From Olsenella profusa DSM 13989 (GTDB lineage: Bacteria; Actinomycetota; Coriobacteriia; Coriobacteriales; Atopobiaceae): a DNA stretch of 64,000 nt. The stretch spans positions 2,356,001-2,420,000 of the forward strand of contig NZ_JAUSQK010000001.1 in NCBI RefSeq assembly GCF_030811115.1. Direction: 5' to 3'. Shown here one piece after another: positions 9,133-18,862 of this stretch (its first letter is position 1; each line of letters starts with the position of its first letter). The translations under genes and the position numbers were made by a program. The notes under the pieces are model-generated. The model had not been told where the DNA came from. It was given only the letters and a program-made list of their open reading frames with translations, and searched no databases.

Positions 9133-10464
9133 TTACTCCGCGTCCTGCCTCTCCTCGGCCTCGGCACGGCGCTCGGCGATCTCATCGACCACGGTGACGG
9201 TGGCGTTCTCGACGAGCCACCTGACGGCCTTCGTGCGGCGGATGGACTCGCGGATGGCGGGCATCTGGCCACCCTCGGTGAACTCCTTCATGGACTTGCT
9301 CACGTCCTTCACACCGGCATTCTCGAACTCGCCCTTGATGTCGTCCTCGGTGGCCTCGATGTCGAGATGGCGTGCAAGGGCATCCAGGGCGAGGGACTGA
9401 CGGGCACGCTCGTCAGCCTGCTTGCGAAGGTCGTCGATGAACTCGTCGCTCTTGATCTGGCGCGCGGCGAGGTACATGTCGAGCGACATGCCCTGGCGCT
9501 GCAGCCGGGAGAGCACCTCGTTGGCAAGCTCGTTGAAGACCTGGTTGCCGTAGGCCTCGGGGACCTCCTCGAGCTGCAGGTGCTCACCGATGGCCTCGAC
9601 GACACGGTCCTCCTTGAGGTGGGGCAGGGTGTTGACCTTGTCCTCGCCAATCTCCTCCTTGACGGCATCCTTGAAGGCGTCCACGGTGTCGAAGCCGAAG
9701 TTCTTCTTGGCGAAGTCATCCGTGAGCTCGGGCTCGACGGCCTTCTTCAGGCCCTTGAGGGTGACGGCGACGGCGATCCTGTGCTCGTGGTCGCCATGGC
9801 TGCGCGTCCACTCGATGTCCTTGGTCTCGCCTGGCCTCATGCCCACGATGCCCTCGACGTACTCCTTGGGGAGATAGTTGGTGTCGAGGGTAAGCTGACG
9901 ATCGGTGCCCGCAAGGCTGTCCGCGCCCTCCTTGTCCACGGCGTCGACCACGACGGTGTCACCCTCGGCGCAGGCGCGGTCGGTGTCATCGTCCTCATAG
10001 GTCACGTGGTAGCTCAGGAGCTGCTCCACCTGCTGCTCCACCTCGGCATCGGTGGGCTCGTCAGGCGGCATGTTGATGGCGGGAGCGTCATAGGAGTCAA
10101 GCTCGCAGGTAGGCGGCACAGAGATCGTGGCAGTGACGCTGAAGTCCTCATGCTCCACGACGGCCACGGAATCCTCACCGTAGTCGGGACGACCGATGGG
10201 GACGATGTCAAGCTCGTTGAACATCTCGGGTTGGACGTCGTTCATGAGGTCCTCGGTAGCCTGCGCCAGCACGGCCGCACGGCCGACAATGCCATCGATG
10301 ACGGGGCGCGGGGCGCGGCCACGGCGGAAGCCCTGGAAGGCATACTTGCGGGCGATGTCCCGGTACGCCTTGGCGACGGCCTTGTCCACCTCGGCGGCGG
10401 GGACGGTGAGCTTGGCGACCACCTGGTCGTTCTCAGGCCTCTCGGCAGTGACGGTGATGTTCAA
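9133..10464 (-). CDS. tig: Trigger factor, ribosome-associated chaperone and prolyl isomerase
   Basis: A 443-residue protein in three parts: ribosome-binding N-domain (~1-115) with the docking loop '[15 protein letters not shown]', an FKBP-type PPIase domain (~150-240, '[14 protein letters not shown]'), and the C-terminal helical chaperone arms (~250-430). The start codon is TTG at 10464, with GGAGG six bases upstream; no ATG fits. The tail ends in an acidic, Glu/Arg-rich stretch. It heads the tig-clpP-clpX cluster, a standard quality-control neighbourhood. Confidence 0.96.
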   Translation of the reverse strand: MNITVTAERPENDQVVAKLTVPAAEVDKAVAKAYRDIARKYAFQGFRRGRAPRPVIDGIVGRAAVLAQATEDLMNDVQPEMFNELDIVPIGRPDYGEDSVAVVEHEDFSVTATISVPPTCELDSYDAPAINMPPDEPTDAEVEQQVEQLLSYHVTYEDDDTDRACAEGDTVVVDAVDKEGADSLAGTDRQLTLDTNYLPKEYVEGIVGMRPGETKDIEWTRSHGDHEHRIAVAVTLKGLKKAVEPELTDDFAKKNFGFDTVDAFKDAVKEEIGEDKVNTLPHLKEDRVVEAIGEHLQLEEVPEAYGNQVFNELANEVLSRLQRQGMSLDMYLAARQIKSDEFIDDLRKQADERARQSLALDALARHLDIEATEDDIKGEFENAGVKDVSKSMKEFTEGGQMPAIRESIRRTKAVRWLVENATVTVVDEIAERRAEAEERQDAE

Positions 10465-10531
10465 CGTTCCTCCAGTTAGTTTCTCGTGCGGGACGATGGG
10501 GCCGTCCCGCGAAGTTCCTCGTAGGTGCCGG

Positions 10532-10618
10532 TGGTGCGGGCGAAAGGACTCGAACCTTCACGGAGTCTCCCCCACTGGAACCTAAATCCAGCGCGTCTAC
10601 CAGTTCCGCCACGCCCGC
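10532..10618 (-). tRNA. tRNA-Leu (anticodon TAG)
   Basis: An 87-base sequence folding with acceptor GCGGGCG/CGCCCGC, a long variable arm typical of class II tRNA-Leu (GGGGGAGACTCC region), T-loop GGTTCGAGTCC, and an encoded CCA. The anticodon loop T-T-TAG-G-T gives TAG, reading CUN leucine codons. It lies upstream of tig on the same strand. Confidence 0.95.
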
Positions 10619-10709
10619 ATCGTGACGCATAGCTTTCACATGATAGCAAAATCGAAATGACGCGCTTATAGCATGCGTGCATTTCACATCACGAGCCGAG
10701 GCGCCGGGC

Positions 10710-11753
10710 CTAGGGTGTCGGGCGCCCCTCCATGAAATCGATGACAACCTTGGAGGCCGAAGGGTGCCTGAGACACTCTTCGAGAGCTGTGACATCTTGA
10801 GCGTCGACAATCCTCAGGGGAAACGCCCTTGAGAGCTCACCAAAGCACCGTTCCATCTGCTGAACCGCCTCAGAGAAATCGCTGCGAAGAAACGACCTGA
10901 CGCCATAGATCCTATATTCATGCTCAAAGAGTGGACGTAGCCGCAAGGGTGTTTCATAGGTCTCTGGATATACCCCAAGAAACAGGAGCGTTGCTCCTGG
11001 GCGAGCGCATCTCAGACTTGCCTGAAGAGTCTTTGCCTGAGAAAAACCGACGCACTCAAAGAGCAAGTCATATTGCCCCACAGCCACCGAGGCAAGATCC
11101 TCGTACGACCCCATCGCCCGAGCCTGCAGGAGGTCAAGATAGGGCCACTCGCCACTACGTGTAAGAACGTCCGGCACCAAGCCCTGCCTATTCAGCTCGA
11201 ATACCAACAAACGAGCGATGTTTCCATCACCCATCACAAGCGGTTGCAGGTCTTCCTCAGAGTCACAGGCAAGCTCATAGGACATGTGCCTGGCCACCAG
11301 CGAGAGGCAAGTAAGCATGTACTCGGATGTTGATTGCCTTCGCGGGCAAAGGATGTCAGAACTGAATCCAAGCGCCGTTATGAAGTGTGAATATCTCTCC
11401 GCAAGCTCCTGCGTCTTTGACCAAGTGATATTCCTGCCCGTGTAGGCATCTATGTCACCCAAGACCAACTGAACCCGATACCCCGCCTCCTGAAGCATCT
11501 TGGCTTTGGCTATCTGCGAGACGGTTCCCATGTGAGGGCATCCGGACATGCCGACTCCCGTCGAGAAGAGAGTCTGGCCATCTGGGTCCAAAACAGCTTC
11601 CACATTGTAAGAGCAGCACCAAAGAGCTTGCTCATCAGCTCGATTCGCCAAGGCTGGCATCATCGGTACGGATGAAAACCCAACGGGATCATAGCCATAC
11701 TCTCGAATGATGCTCGCATAGTATTTTGAGTCAAAGCTCAGCACATCTCCCAT
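10710..11753 (-). CDS. Fusion of a class I aminoacyl-tRNA-synthetase-like domain and a dehydrogenase NAD(P)-binding domain
   Basis: A 347-residue protein of unknown function. Residues ~60-160 resemble the catalytic Rossmann fold of TrpRS/TyrRS: a HIGH-like 'SGCPHMGTVSQIAKAKMLQE' (His74, Gly76), then 'LVLGDIDAYTGRN' and 'ELAERYSHFITALGF'. No KMSKS loop or tRNA-binding domain follows. Instead residues ~172-345 look like the nucleotide-binding half of a medium-chain dehydrogenase: 'VMGDGNIARLLVFELN', 'YDLLFECVGFSQA', 'ARPGATLLFLGVY', 'YGVRSFLRSDFSEAV'; the zinc-binding catalytic half is absent. It starts inside the 3' end of an MFS transporter pseudogene, so they were probably co-transcribed. 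An amino-acid-activating or small-molecule biosynthetic role is only a guess. Confidence 0.6.
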   Translation of the reverse strand: MGDVLSFDSKYYASIIREYGYDPVGFSSVPMMPALANRADEQALWCCSYNVEAVLDPDGQTLFSTGVGMSGCPHMGTVSQIAKAKMLQEAGYRVQLVLGDIDAYTGRNITWSKTQELAERYSHFITALGFSSDILCPRRQSTSEYMLTCLSLVARHMSYELACDSEEDLQPLVMGDGNIARLLVFELNRQGLVPDVLTRSGEWPYLDLLQARAMGSYEDLASVAVGQYDLLFECVGFSQAKTLQASLRCARPGATLLFLGVYPETYETPLRLRPLFEHEYRIYGVRSFLRSDFSEAVQQMERCFGELSRAFPLRIVDAQDVTALEECLRHPSASKVVIDFMEGRPTP

Positions 11754-13005
11754 GGCGTACTATCCCTCCCCTCGACGCCCACAGCCAGCACAAGGGCAAG
11801 TAGGCTCGATGCACAGATACCCCCAAAGGCCGCATACCAAAAGGCCTCAGGCGCGACGATGAGCCTGTTGAAGACCAGGGTCCCCAGTGGCATGAGAAGC
11901 GTGGCTATCACGAAAACGCAGCTGAACGTCCTTCCCAAGTACGCTTCATCGACACTGGCCTGCAGGACGCTGAAGAACTGGATGTTGTAGAAGGTGAGCA
12001 GGACAGCAAACACAAGTATGCAGGCAAGCACGGCAGCAAATGCCTGCCACAGGTGAAGGAACGCGGGCAACAGGGCAAGGCTGAGGCCGCATCCGAATAG
12101 CGCAGCGAAGAGCGTGACCCTGGGGCCACCAAGCCGGTCGCCAAGAAGGCGGGTGAGGATGGCGCCAAGCACTCCACCCACCGATGACGATGTCAAGGGC
12201 TCGGCGTAAGCTGCGTCGCCTGCACCAAAGCTCATCTGCACGAATGGGGTCATGAGGTTGTATCCCGCGAGGAAGAAGTTGACCAGCGAGCTCATGAGCA
12301 GGAGATAGCGAACTGCCGAGGACCCACCAATGAACCTCAGACCCTCAACGAAGTCGCTGACGAACTGGCGAGGTGACGTGCGGCCCGCAGCTGGTACCTC
12401 AGCATGGGGTGCTGTCCTGAGCATGGAGTTCAGCAGTTCAGATGCGCCAAACGACATCGCATTGACGAGCAGGGCACCTTGCTCATGGCACAGGGTCAGT
12501 AACGCGGCGCTCAGCATGGGTGCCACCACACTCAGTACTTGTGTGCGGCAAGCTCAAGATGAGAGTTAGCGTTCGATATCTGTGACTTCCGAACGAGAAG
12601 GGGAAGTACCGAGTGATACGCGGGCAGGTAAAACCCACTGGCAGCACTGAGGAGCACATTTGCTGAGATGAGCGCGTAGACAAAGACAGGTGTGACAAAA
12701 AAATGCAGCGGCCACCAGGCAAACGAAGGCCGAGAGCATATCTGCGACCACCAAGATGCGCTTGCGATCGAAGCGATCGGCAACAACTCCACCCACGGGA
12801 TCAATGACGAGCGAGCAGACAGACTGACCAATCTGATAGATCCCCAGAAGGAACTGGCCAACGGCACCCTGGCTGGCGAACCAGAGGCTGTTCGCATAGT
12901 CGAAGAATATGTCGCCAAAGCCACCGAGACCCTCCCGCAGATGAGAAAGGCCTGGTTGGCCATCTCGCGTCTAGGGCGAGCATCACCCCCTGAACGCTTC
13001 GTCAT
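11738..13005 (-). pseudogene. Major facilitator superfamily transporter, broken by several frameshifts
   Basis: Across three frames a ~420-residue MFS transporter can be reconstructed. The N-terminus reads 'NQAFLI', then needs a shift to enter 'LREGLGGFGDIFFDYANSLW' and the cytoplasmic loop motif 'GGVVADRFDRKRILVVADM'. A second shift occurs at a run of seven T near 12698, giving 'FVTPVFVYALISANVLLSAA'. A third lies at about 12538, after 'SHLELAAHK', before 'VLSVVAPMLSAALLT'. The last ~260 residues (11738-12529) are intact, with about six helices. Three separate shifts make decay more likely than one sequencing error. It would have exported or imported the product or substrate of the overlapping fusion enzyme. 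Confidence 0.75.
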
Positions 13006-13122
13006 ACAACCACAACCAAATCACTGCTGCTCAACAAGGGCGGAGGATTGACCCGTAAAATCAAGGGTAATATAAGGTGTCGATGGACGATTTAACTCTG
13101 AGAGAAATAGTTTTAAAAAGCA

Positions 13123-13740
13123 TCATTGCTTTTTCAACAGACAATCAATTCCTGCGACAAAAAAGGCACATAGCTTCTCAATATAAAAACGTGCCTCCCT
13201 GCGGTTCATGTCGTGGCGGAGAGGTTCAAACATAGACGCATAAAAGGAATTGGTCAGCATATGCAGCACTTTCATCATCAATTCTTCTTCGTTCCCTGCA
13301 CCCCCTGCTGATTCTGTCCATTTGGAGATGTAGGAAATGTTCTTGTCAGTCAAATCCTCAATCAGCGCCGTGTGGCATTTGCCATCTAAGGACGTTTGAA
13401 TCAACAGGAACTCATCTTTATGGTCATAAATATAGTCAATCATGTCAACATAGATTGCAGTATCATCAAAAGAGATGGCGTCTGTTCCATCCACCCCTAT
13501 GTCCTTCGACCAAAACTGATCCGCATAATTCTGATATAGCTCGATAAGCCCGTCTGAAACGGGCGAAACAATTGCGTCGAAAAGTCCCTCTTTATTGGGA
13601 AAGCGCGTATAGATAGCGCGGGCACTGGTTTCTGCTTTTTTGGCAATCTCCCGTATGGAGGCAGCCTGAAACCCCTTATCTAAAAATTCGCTTCTGGCAC
13701 ACGCTAATAAGCGTTCTGATACACCGGCAATTCGTTTCAT
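13123..13740 (-). CDS. TetR/AcrR-family repressor of the adjacent transporter cassette
   Basis: A 205-residue regulator. The TetR helix-turn-helix lies at residues ~10-55: 'ACARSEFLDKGFQAASIREI' then 'ETSARAIYTRFPNKEGLFDA'. The rest is the variable ligand/dimer domain. It is divergent from the ABC and ECF genes that begin at 13948. Palindromes TGAAAC-N3-GTTT(T)CA lie in front of each divergent gene and are the likely operators. Base composition and codon use are AT-richer than upstream genes, matching the transferred segment rather than the host. The ribosome site GAGAGGA precedes the ATG. Confidence 0.88.
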   Translation of the reverse strand: MKRIAGVSERLLACARSEFLDKGFQAASIREIAKKAETSARAIYTRFPNKEGLFDAIVSPVSDGLIELYQNYADQFWSKDIGVDGTDAISFDDTAIYVDMIDYIYDHKDEFLLIQTSLDGKCHTALIEDLTDKNISYISKWTESAGGAGNEEELMMKVLHMLTNSFYASMFEPLRHDMNRREARFYIEKLCAFFVAGIDCLLKKQ

Positions 13741-13764
13741 GTGAATCCTCTCTTTCCGAAAGAT

Positions 13765-13870
13765 TGAAACTCTGTTTTCATCTCATGGGACAGAATGTAG
13801 CATGTCAAGAAAGAAACAGCTTGACATGGATCAGTATAAGCTGTATTTTTACATCTGAAACGATGTTTCA
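13765..13870. promoter_or_regulatory. Two copies of a TGAAAC-N3-GTTTCA palindrome with a promoter between
   Basis: TGAAACGATGTTTCA is a perfect 15-base palindrome at 13856-13870. A near copy, TGAAACTCTGTTTTCA, is at 13765-13780, close to the TetR start. Between them a promoter-like TTGACA (13821-13826), 17 bases, TATTTT (13844-13849) reads toward the ABC genes, so the right palindrome would sit just downstream of the -10 box. This is the expected layout for a TetR repressor acting on itself and on the divergent operon. Confidence 0.65.
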
Positions 13871-13947
13871 AATGTCTCAGGAAAGAAGAATTTTGGCTCT
13901 GTAGTTAGCTTTATCTAACTATTATACAAAGTCGAGGGGTTGACGGT

Positions 13948-15723
13948 ATGAAAGAAAAAGGAGTGCTGGGGCGTCTGTTCCGACATATGGGCATGTTTAG
14001 GATCACAATGGCCATCTCCATTGTATTATCTGCTGTCTCGTCGGTCATCAACCTATATGCCTTTGTGTGCGTGTATAACGTGGCAAAGGAGATCGTTCAG
14101 TCTCTTGGTAATATCCATTCGCTGGATCAGACCTATATGGTCGATATGGGCTGGCGCGCTGTATCCTTGATCATTATGTCATTTGGAATATACGGGATGG
14201 CATTGCTGTTTTCCCACATCACCGCTTTCAATACGGTCGCAAAACTGCGGATTCAGATTGTCCGACACATTGGGAATCTGCCTTTGGGGTATCACACGAC
14301 AAATCCCAGCGGGAAACAACGAAAAATCATTGAAAAGAACTCGGACAATCTGGAAACGCTGATCGCACACCAGATTCCAGACTTTGCAGGAGCTGTTGCG
14401 TTGCCGATTGCTTTTCTTGTATTCATGTTTATGTATGACTGGCGTCTGTCTTTAATCTGCCTGATCCCGATCCTGGTCGGCTTTGTTATTCTTTATCATA
14501 TGCTGAAGGATGAGAGCGAAGGCTTTGCTAAGCAATATCAAAAGTCTGCCGAGGACATCAGCAATTCCGTCACGGAATATGTCAGGGGCATTGCTGTTGT
14601 AAAGGTGTTTGGGCAAACCGCCAATTCTTTCCAACGCTATAAGGCTGCGGTAAAAGAGTACGGTGATTATTTGCTGAAATACGCGCTCTCCATGCAAAAT
14701 GCAGACAGTGCCTACCATGCCGCAATTAACGGCATCTTCTTTTTCCTGATTCCCGGCGGTATAATCCTGTTCAACACAGGCAGCAATCCTGAAAAAATGG
14801 TGTTGAGTTTTCTGTTCTTTTCGGTTCTTATTCCTACCGTCGTGACATTCTTAGCGCGTATTATGAACAGCTCATCCAATCTGATGCTCTCCAAGGCGTC
14901 GTTGGACGCAATCGATCAGATGTTGAAGGAAAAGCCACTTCCAGAAACGAAAAGACCGCAATCTCCGATGGGCTATGACATATCCCTTGACCATGTTTCA
15001 TTTTCTTATGGGGAGACTGCCGGAAAAGCTCTGGACGATGTTTCTTTAGATGTGCCGGAGGGGACGATCACCGCACTGGTCGGGGAATCTGGTGGTGGGA
15101 AAAGCACTATTGCGAATCTGATTGCGAGATTTTGGGACGTCGATGAGGGAGCTATCCGGGTCGGCGGAGTGGATGTACGGGAAATGGACTACAAGCATTG
15201 GATGGAGCAGGTCAGTATTGTATTTCAGGACACGAATTTATTTAAGATGTCTATCAAAGAAAATGTCGCTGTTTTCAATCCGGACGCTTCACGCGAGGAT
15301 GTTTTCCAAGCACTCCATCTGGCACAGTGCGACGATATTTTGGAAAAGCTGCCACAGGGCGCAGACACGGCGATCGGGACAAATGGAATCTATCTTTCCG
15401 GTGGTGAAATGCAACGGATCGCCCTTGCCCGCGCAATCCTGAAAAACGCCCCTGTGGTACTGCTGGATGAAGCAACCGCATTTGCTGATGCGGAAAATGA
15501 ATACCTGATACAGAAGGCTCTGGACGAACTGCTGCGAGGGAAGACCGTCATTATGATTGCCCACCGACTTTCCACCATTATACACGCTGATCAAATCTGT
15601 GTTTTGGAGCGGGGGAATATTGTCGAGAAGGGAACCCACCGTGAACTAATGGATATGCACGGTGTATATGCCAGAATGCATGAAGAATACCAGAGCAGTA
15701 TTTCATGGAGGATTGGAGAGTAA
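13948..15723 (+). CDS. ABC transporter, fused permease and ATPase (first subunit of a pair)
   Basis: A 591-residue type IV ABC half-transporter: six membrane helices in residues ~15-310, ATPase domain from ~345. Walker A is 'LVGESGGGKSTI', signature 'LSGGEMQRIALARA', Walker B 'VVLLDEATAF', switch His in 'MIAHRLST'. It is followed five bases later by a second half-transporter, so a heterodimer is likely. The pairing with TetR and ECF-type genes resembles Firmicutes cassettes; IrtAB-like siderophore importers share this exporter fold, so direction of transport is open. Composition is AT-rich relative to the chromosome. Confidence 0.88.
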   Translation: MKEKGVLGRLFRHMGMFRITMAISIVLSAVSSVINLYAFVCVYNVAKEIVQSLGNIHSLDQTYMVDMGWRAVSLIIMSFGIYGMALLFSHITAFNTVAKLRIQIVRHIGNLPLGYHTTNPSGKQRKIIEKNSDNLETLIAHQIPDFAGAVALPIAFLVFMFMYDWRLSLICLIPILVGFVILYHMLKDESEGFAKQYQKSAEDISNSVTEYVRGIAVVKVFGQTANSFQRYKAAVKEYGDYLLKYALSMQNADSAYHAAINGIFFFLIPGGIILFNTGSNPEKMVLSFLFFSVLIPTVVTFLARIMNSSSNLMLSKASLDAIDQMLKEKPLPETKRPQSPMGYDISLDHVSFSYGETAGKALDDVSLDVPEGTITALVGESGGGKSTIANLIARFWDVDEGAIRVGGVDVREMDYKHWMEQVSIVFQDTNLFKMSIKENVAVFNPDASREDVFQALHLAQCDDILEKLPQGADTAIGTNGIYLSGGEMQRIALARAILKNAPVVLLDEATAFADAENEYLIQKALDELLRGKTVIMIAHRLSTIIHADQICVLERGNIVEKGTHRELMDMHGVYARMHEEYQSSISWRIGE

Positions 15724-15728
15724 CAAAT

Positions 15729-17462
15729 ATGCTTAAAAGAGTATATCGCATTAGCGACGAGGGAAGTTGGAACATCCTGAAGTCCGGTTTGTATATGTGT
15801 CTGTTCAATCTTGCTACGCTGTTGCCTGTCCTCCTGCTTGCAATGGTTGCAAATGAAATGATGAGTCGATACTTTGGCATAACGCACGGAAGTATACCTC
15901 TGTGGGGATATTGGGGAACTGCCCTTTTGCTGCTATTCGCAATCTATTTTGCATACCGCATGACATACCGAAAGAAGTACCTGACTTCCACACAAGAAGA
16001 TATGCGGCTTCGCATGGAGATCGCAGACAAAATCCGGAGGCTTCCACTCTCTTATATCGGGAGGCGCGACTTGAGCGATTTAGCCTCTACGGTCATGGAT
16101 GATGTCGCGACTGTGGAGTTGGCACTTTCCACGAGCGTAGCAGAGTTTATAGGAGGATTTCTGTCGGGCTTGACGACCATTGTCATCCTTGCATTTTACA
16201 ACTGGAAACTGGCTGGCAGTCTGGCGATTTGCCTCCCATTAGTCGTGATCGCAATGTCCCTGTGCCGGATCATCTCTGAGGGGACGAATAAAAGAAATAG
16301 GCAGAAGAAGCTGGACATCAGCGACGGTGTACAGGAGTATCTGGAAAACATAAAGGTGCTGCGCTCCTCAGAAACGATGAAAGGCTACCAGAACCGTCTG
16401 TCAGCCACGATCAAGCGCATTTTGAGGGGACTTGTACTGTACGAATTTCTGTCCGGCTTTATGATTGCCCTGTCTCATAACATTATGCGGATCGGTTTAG
16501 GGCTTGTCATCGTAACCGGTTCCACACTCCTGATTTCGGGAGAAATTAGTTTGTTTACATTCCTCTTGTTTCTCCTCGTTGCAGTCAGGATTTATGAGCC
16601 TCTGACCAAGGCGTGTGAATCGCTGGGCGTAATGATTTCTTCTTTGGTCAGCGCAGGACGGATTCGGAACCTGATGGATTATCCGGAACAGCAGGGAGAC
16701 GCGGCTCTACAACCAGAGTCTTTTGATATTTCCTTTGATCATATATCGTTTGCTTACAACAAAGAGGATGTGCTGCACGATGTCTCTTTTACAGCGAAGC
16801 AGGGGCAAATCACTGCGTTGGTGGGTCCATCAGGCTGCGGCAAAAGTACGCTTTGCCGGCTTGCCGCCCGTTTCTGGGACGTAAACAGAGGGGGCGTGTA
16901 TCTGGGGGGCATCAACATTAATAAAATCGCTCCAGACACGCTGTTGAGGAATTACTCCTTTGTTTTTCAGGACGTGGTGCTGTTCAATGATACGATCTAT
17001 AACAACATCAAGATCGGGAAAGAGAATGCAACCCATGAGGAAGTCTTGACCGCAGCAAAGCTTGCCTGCTGCGACGAGTTTATAGATCGGCTCCCGCAGG
17101 GTTACGACACCGTAATCGGAGAAAACGGAATGACCCTCTCCGGCGGCGAAAGGCAGCGGCTTTCAATTGCCCGCGCATTCCTGAAGGATGCGCCTGTGAT
17201 CCTGCTGGATGAAAGCACAGCTTCCATTGACCCTGAGAACGAAACAAGAATTCAGAAGGCCATCGGCAGGCTTATTGAGAACAAGACGGTACTGATCATT
17301 GCCCATAGACTGCGATCCATAGTGGCGTGCGATAGGATTGTAGTTCTAAACGAAGGGAAACTGATGGAATCCGGCACACACGAAGAACTGATGCAGAGGG
17401 GCGGCTTGTACCATCGCCTCTATTCACTGCAAAACGAGAGTCTGGCATGGAAGGTCAAATGA
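15729..17462 (+). CDS. ABC transporter, fused permease and ATPase (second subunit of a pair)
   Basis: A 577-residue partner of the preceding gene. Membrane domain ~15-300; ATPase domain from ~335 with 'LVGPSGCGKSTLCRLAARFW', signature 'LSGGERQRLSIARA' and 'VILLDESTASIDP'. The start at 15729 is set by GGAGAG nine bases upstream; a longer frame overlaps the previous gene. Both ATPase sites of the pair look complete, unlike many heterodimeric exporters where one is degenerate. Substrate cannot be read from the sequence. Confidence 0.88.
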   Translation: MLKRVYRISDEGSWNILKSGLYMCLFNLATLLPVLLLAMVANEMMSRYFGITHGSIPLWGYWGTALLLLFAIYFAYRMTYRKKYLTSTQEDMRLRMEIADKIRRLPLSYIGRRDLSDLASTVMDDVATVELALSTSVAEFIGGFLSGLTTIVILAFYNWKLAGSLAICLPLVVIAMSLCRIISEGTNKRNRQKKLDISDGVQEYLENIKVLRSSETMKGYQNRLSATIKRILRGLVLYEFLSGFMIALSHNIMRIGLGLVIVTGSTLLISGEISLFTFLLFLLVAVRIYEPLTKACESLGVMISSLVSAGRIRNLMDYPEQQGDAALQPESFDISFDHISFAYNKEDVLHDVSFTAKQGQITALVGPSGCGKSTLCRLAARFWDVNRGGVYLGGININKIAPDTLLRNYSFVFQDVVLFNDTIYNNIKIGKENATHEEVLTAAKLACCDEFIDRLPQGYDTVIGENGMTLSGGERQRLSIARAFLKDAPVILLDESTASIDPENETRIQKAIGRLIENKTVLIIAHRLRSIVACDRIVVLNEGKLMESGTHEELMQRGGLYHRLYSLQNESLAWKVK

Positions 17463-17495
17463 ATGAATCATTATTTATAGAAAGGAACACCTAAC

Positions 17496-18098
17496 ATGAC
17501 AAAAGAAACGAACAAGAACCGGTTGAACGGAAAAGACCTGATGAATGTGGGTATCTTTACCGCAATCAATGTCATATGCGGTGTGTTGATTGCTGTGGCG
17601 ATCGGTTTGACGCCCATTGGCTTTATGCTGATCCCAAGCGTTACGGCAATCATACTTGGCATTCCAATGATGCTCTACTTTACCAAAATCAAAAAATTTG
17701 GAATGGTCTTGATTTTTGAGATTATAAATGGAGTTGTCCTTTTACTGACGGGTATGGGACCCGACGCGCTCGTTTGTGGAATTGTTATCAGCCTGATCGT
17801 AGAACTTATTATGAAGTCTGGAAACTACCAGAGCGCCAAGCGCGCTGTTCTGGGGTACGCCATTCTGATGGTCACGTCCTGTGCCAATTACATCCATTGG
17901 CTGAACGCCAGCGCAGAGTGGCTTGATAAAAACGCGGCAACATATGGACAGGATTTTATGTACACGATTTCCGGCTGGTTCGGCTATTGGTGGATGCTGC
18001 CTTTGGTCATCCTTTCCGCCTTTGTTGGAGGCCTGATTGGTGGCCTGCTGGGTAGGGCTGTGCTGAAGAAGCACTTTGTCAGAAGTGGGCTGGTCTGA
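17496..18098 (+). CDS. ECF transporter substrate-binding (S) component, MptD/Trep_Strep type
   Basis: A 200-residue membrane protein with about five to six helices, for example 'VGIFTAINVICGVLIAVAIG', 'SVTAIILGIPMMLYF', 'IINGVVLLLTGMGPDALVCG' and a Gly-rich last helix 'LSAFVGGLIGGLLGRAV'. Size, topology and position directly before EcfT and EcfA genes identify it as an S component, which captures the substrate. It resembles the group of unassigned MptD-like S components common in Firmicutes. The stop codon shares a base with the start of the EcfT gene, implying translational coupling. Substrate unknown. Confidence 0.75.
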   Translation: MTKETNKNRLNGKDLMNVGIFTAINVICGVLIAVAIGLTPIGFMLIPSVTAIILGIPMMLYFTKIKKFGMVLIFEIINGVVLLLTGMGPDALVCGIVISLIVELIMKSGNYQSAKRAVLGYAILMVTSCANYIHWLNASAEWLDKNAATYGQDFMYTISGWFGYWWMLPLVILSAFVGGLIGGLLGRAVLKKHFVRSGLV

Positions 18099-18832
18099 TG
18101 GAAACGGTGCTGCGAAACACAAGGCCGACAGCAAAACAGATGTTCCTTGACCCGCGGACAAAGATTCTACTTTGCCTGACGGTTTCCTGCGTTATGATTT
18201 CAAGCGACAGCTTCGGAATTATGAACGTTGTACTGCCATGCCTTGCCGTGATTCCATTACTATTCCTCGTTTTGCTCAAGAAACCGCAGATTGCTGCATA
18301 CTATGCAGTGATGTATGCGGTCACGGCGACGGTTCCCCGCCTGCTGATGCCGCATGCAACACCCCTGTTCAACCTCCTGTTTACCGGCATGATCGCCATG
18401 TTCACAAAGCTGATTCCGGGGATGTCCATGTTTTGCCTTCTGGTGTTGACAACCACGGTAAGCGAGTTTGTTGCAGCTATGGACAGGCTGCATATTTCCA
18501 AGAAGTTTTCGATCCCTGTATCCGTGATGTTTCGCTTTCTTCCCACGATACGGGAGGAATACAGAGCGATTCGGGATGCCATGCGGCTTCGGGAAGTCGG
18601 ATCATGGCGCAATCCCATGGAGATGCTGGAGTATCGGATGGTGCCGCTGCTGACCGGTCTTGTCACAATCGGGGATGAACTGTCCACATCCGCCCTTACG
18701 AGAGGGCTAGATGCCCCTGTACGACGCACCAATATCTGCCCGATTGGATTTCATTGGCAGGACGGCGCTGCGCTGCTGCTCTGTATCGCGGTCATCATTT
18801 GCTTTATCCTCTCAACTTTCTATGGTTGGTAG
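18098..18832 (+). CDS. ECF transporter transmembrane component EcfT
   Basis: A 244-residue membrane protein of the CbiQ/EcfT family, the scaffold that couples the ATPases to the S component. Several membrane helices occupy residues ~20-120 and the C-terminus. The cytoplasmic coupling region contains the family's Ala-Arg-Gly-type motif here as 'LTRGLDAP' after 'IGDELSTSA', and an earlier 'MRLREVGSW'. It overlaps the preceding gene by one base and is followed 30 bases later by the ATPase gene. Confidence 0.8.
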   Translation: METVLRNTRPTAKQMFLDPRTKILLCLTVSCVMISSDSFGIMNVVLPCLAVIPLLFLVLLKKPQIAAYYAVMYAVTATVPRLLMPHATPLFNLLFTGMIAMFTKLIPGMSMFCLLVLTTTVSEFVAAMDRLHISKKFSIPVSVMFRFLPTIREEYRAIRDAMRLREVGSWRNPMEMLEYRMVPLLTGLVTIGDELSTSALTRGLDAPVRRTNICPIGFHWQDGAALLLCIAVIICFILSTFYGW

Positions 18833-18862
18833 CAAAAACTGCTTCAAGAAGGAGATTTCCCT

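Noticed and set aside
13948-17462. Transferred ABC pair as a bacteriocin exporter
   Set aside because: Neither protein has an N-terminal peptidase domain and no precursor gene is near; the ECF genes in the same operon favour a transport role for a nutrient or metallophore.
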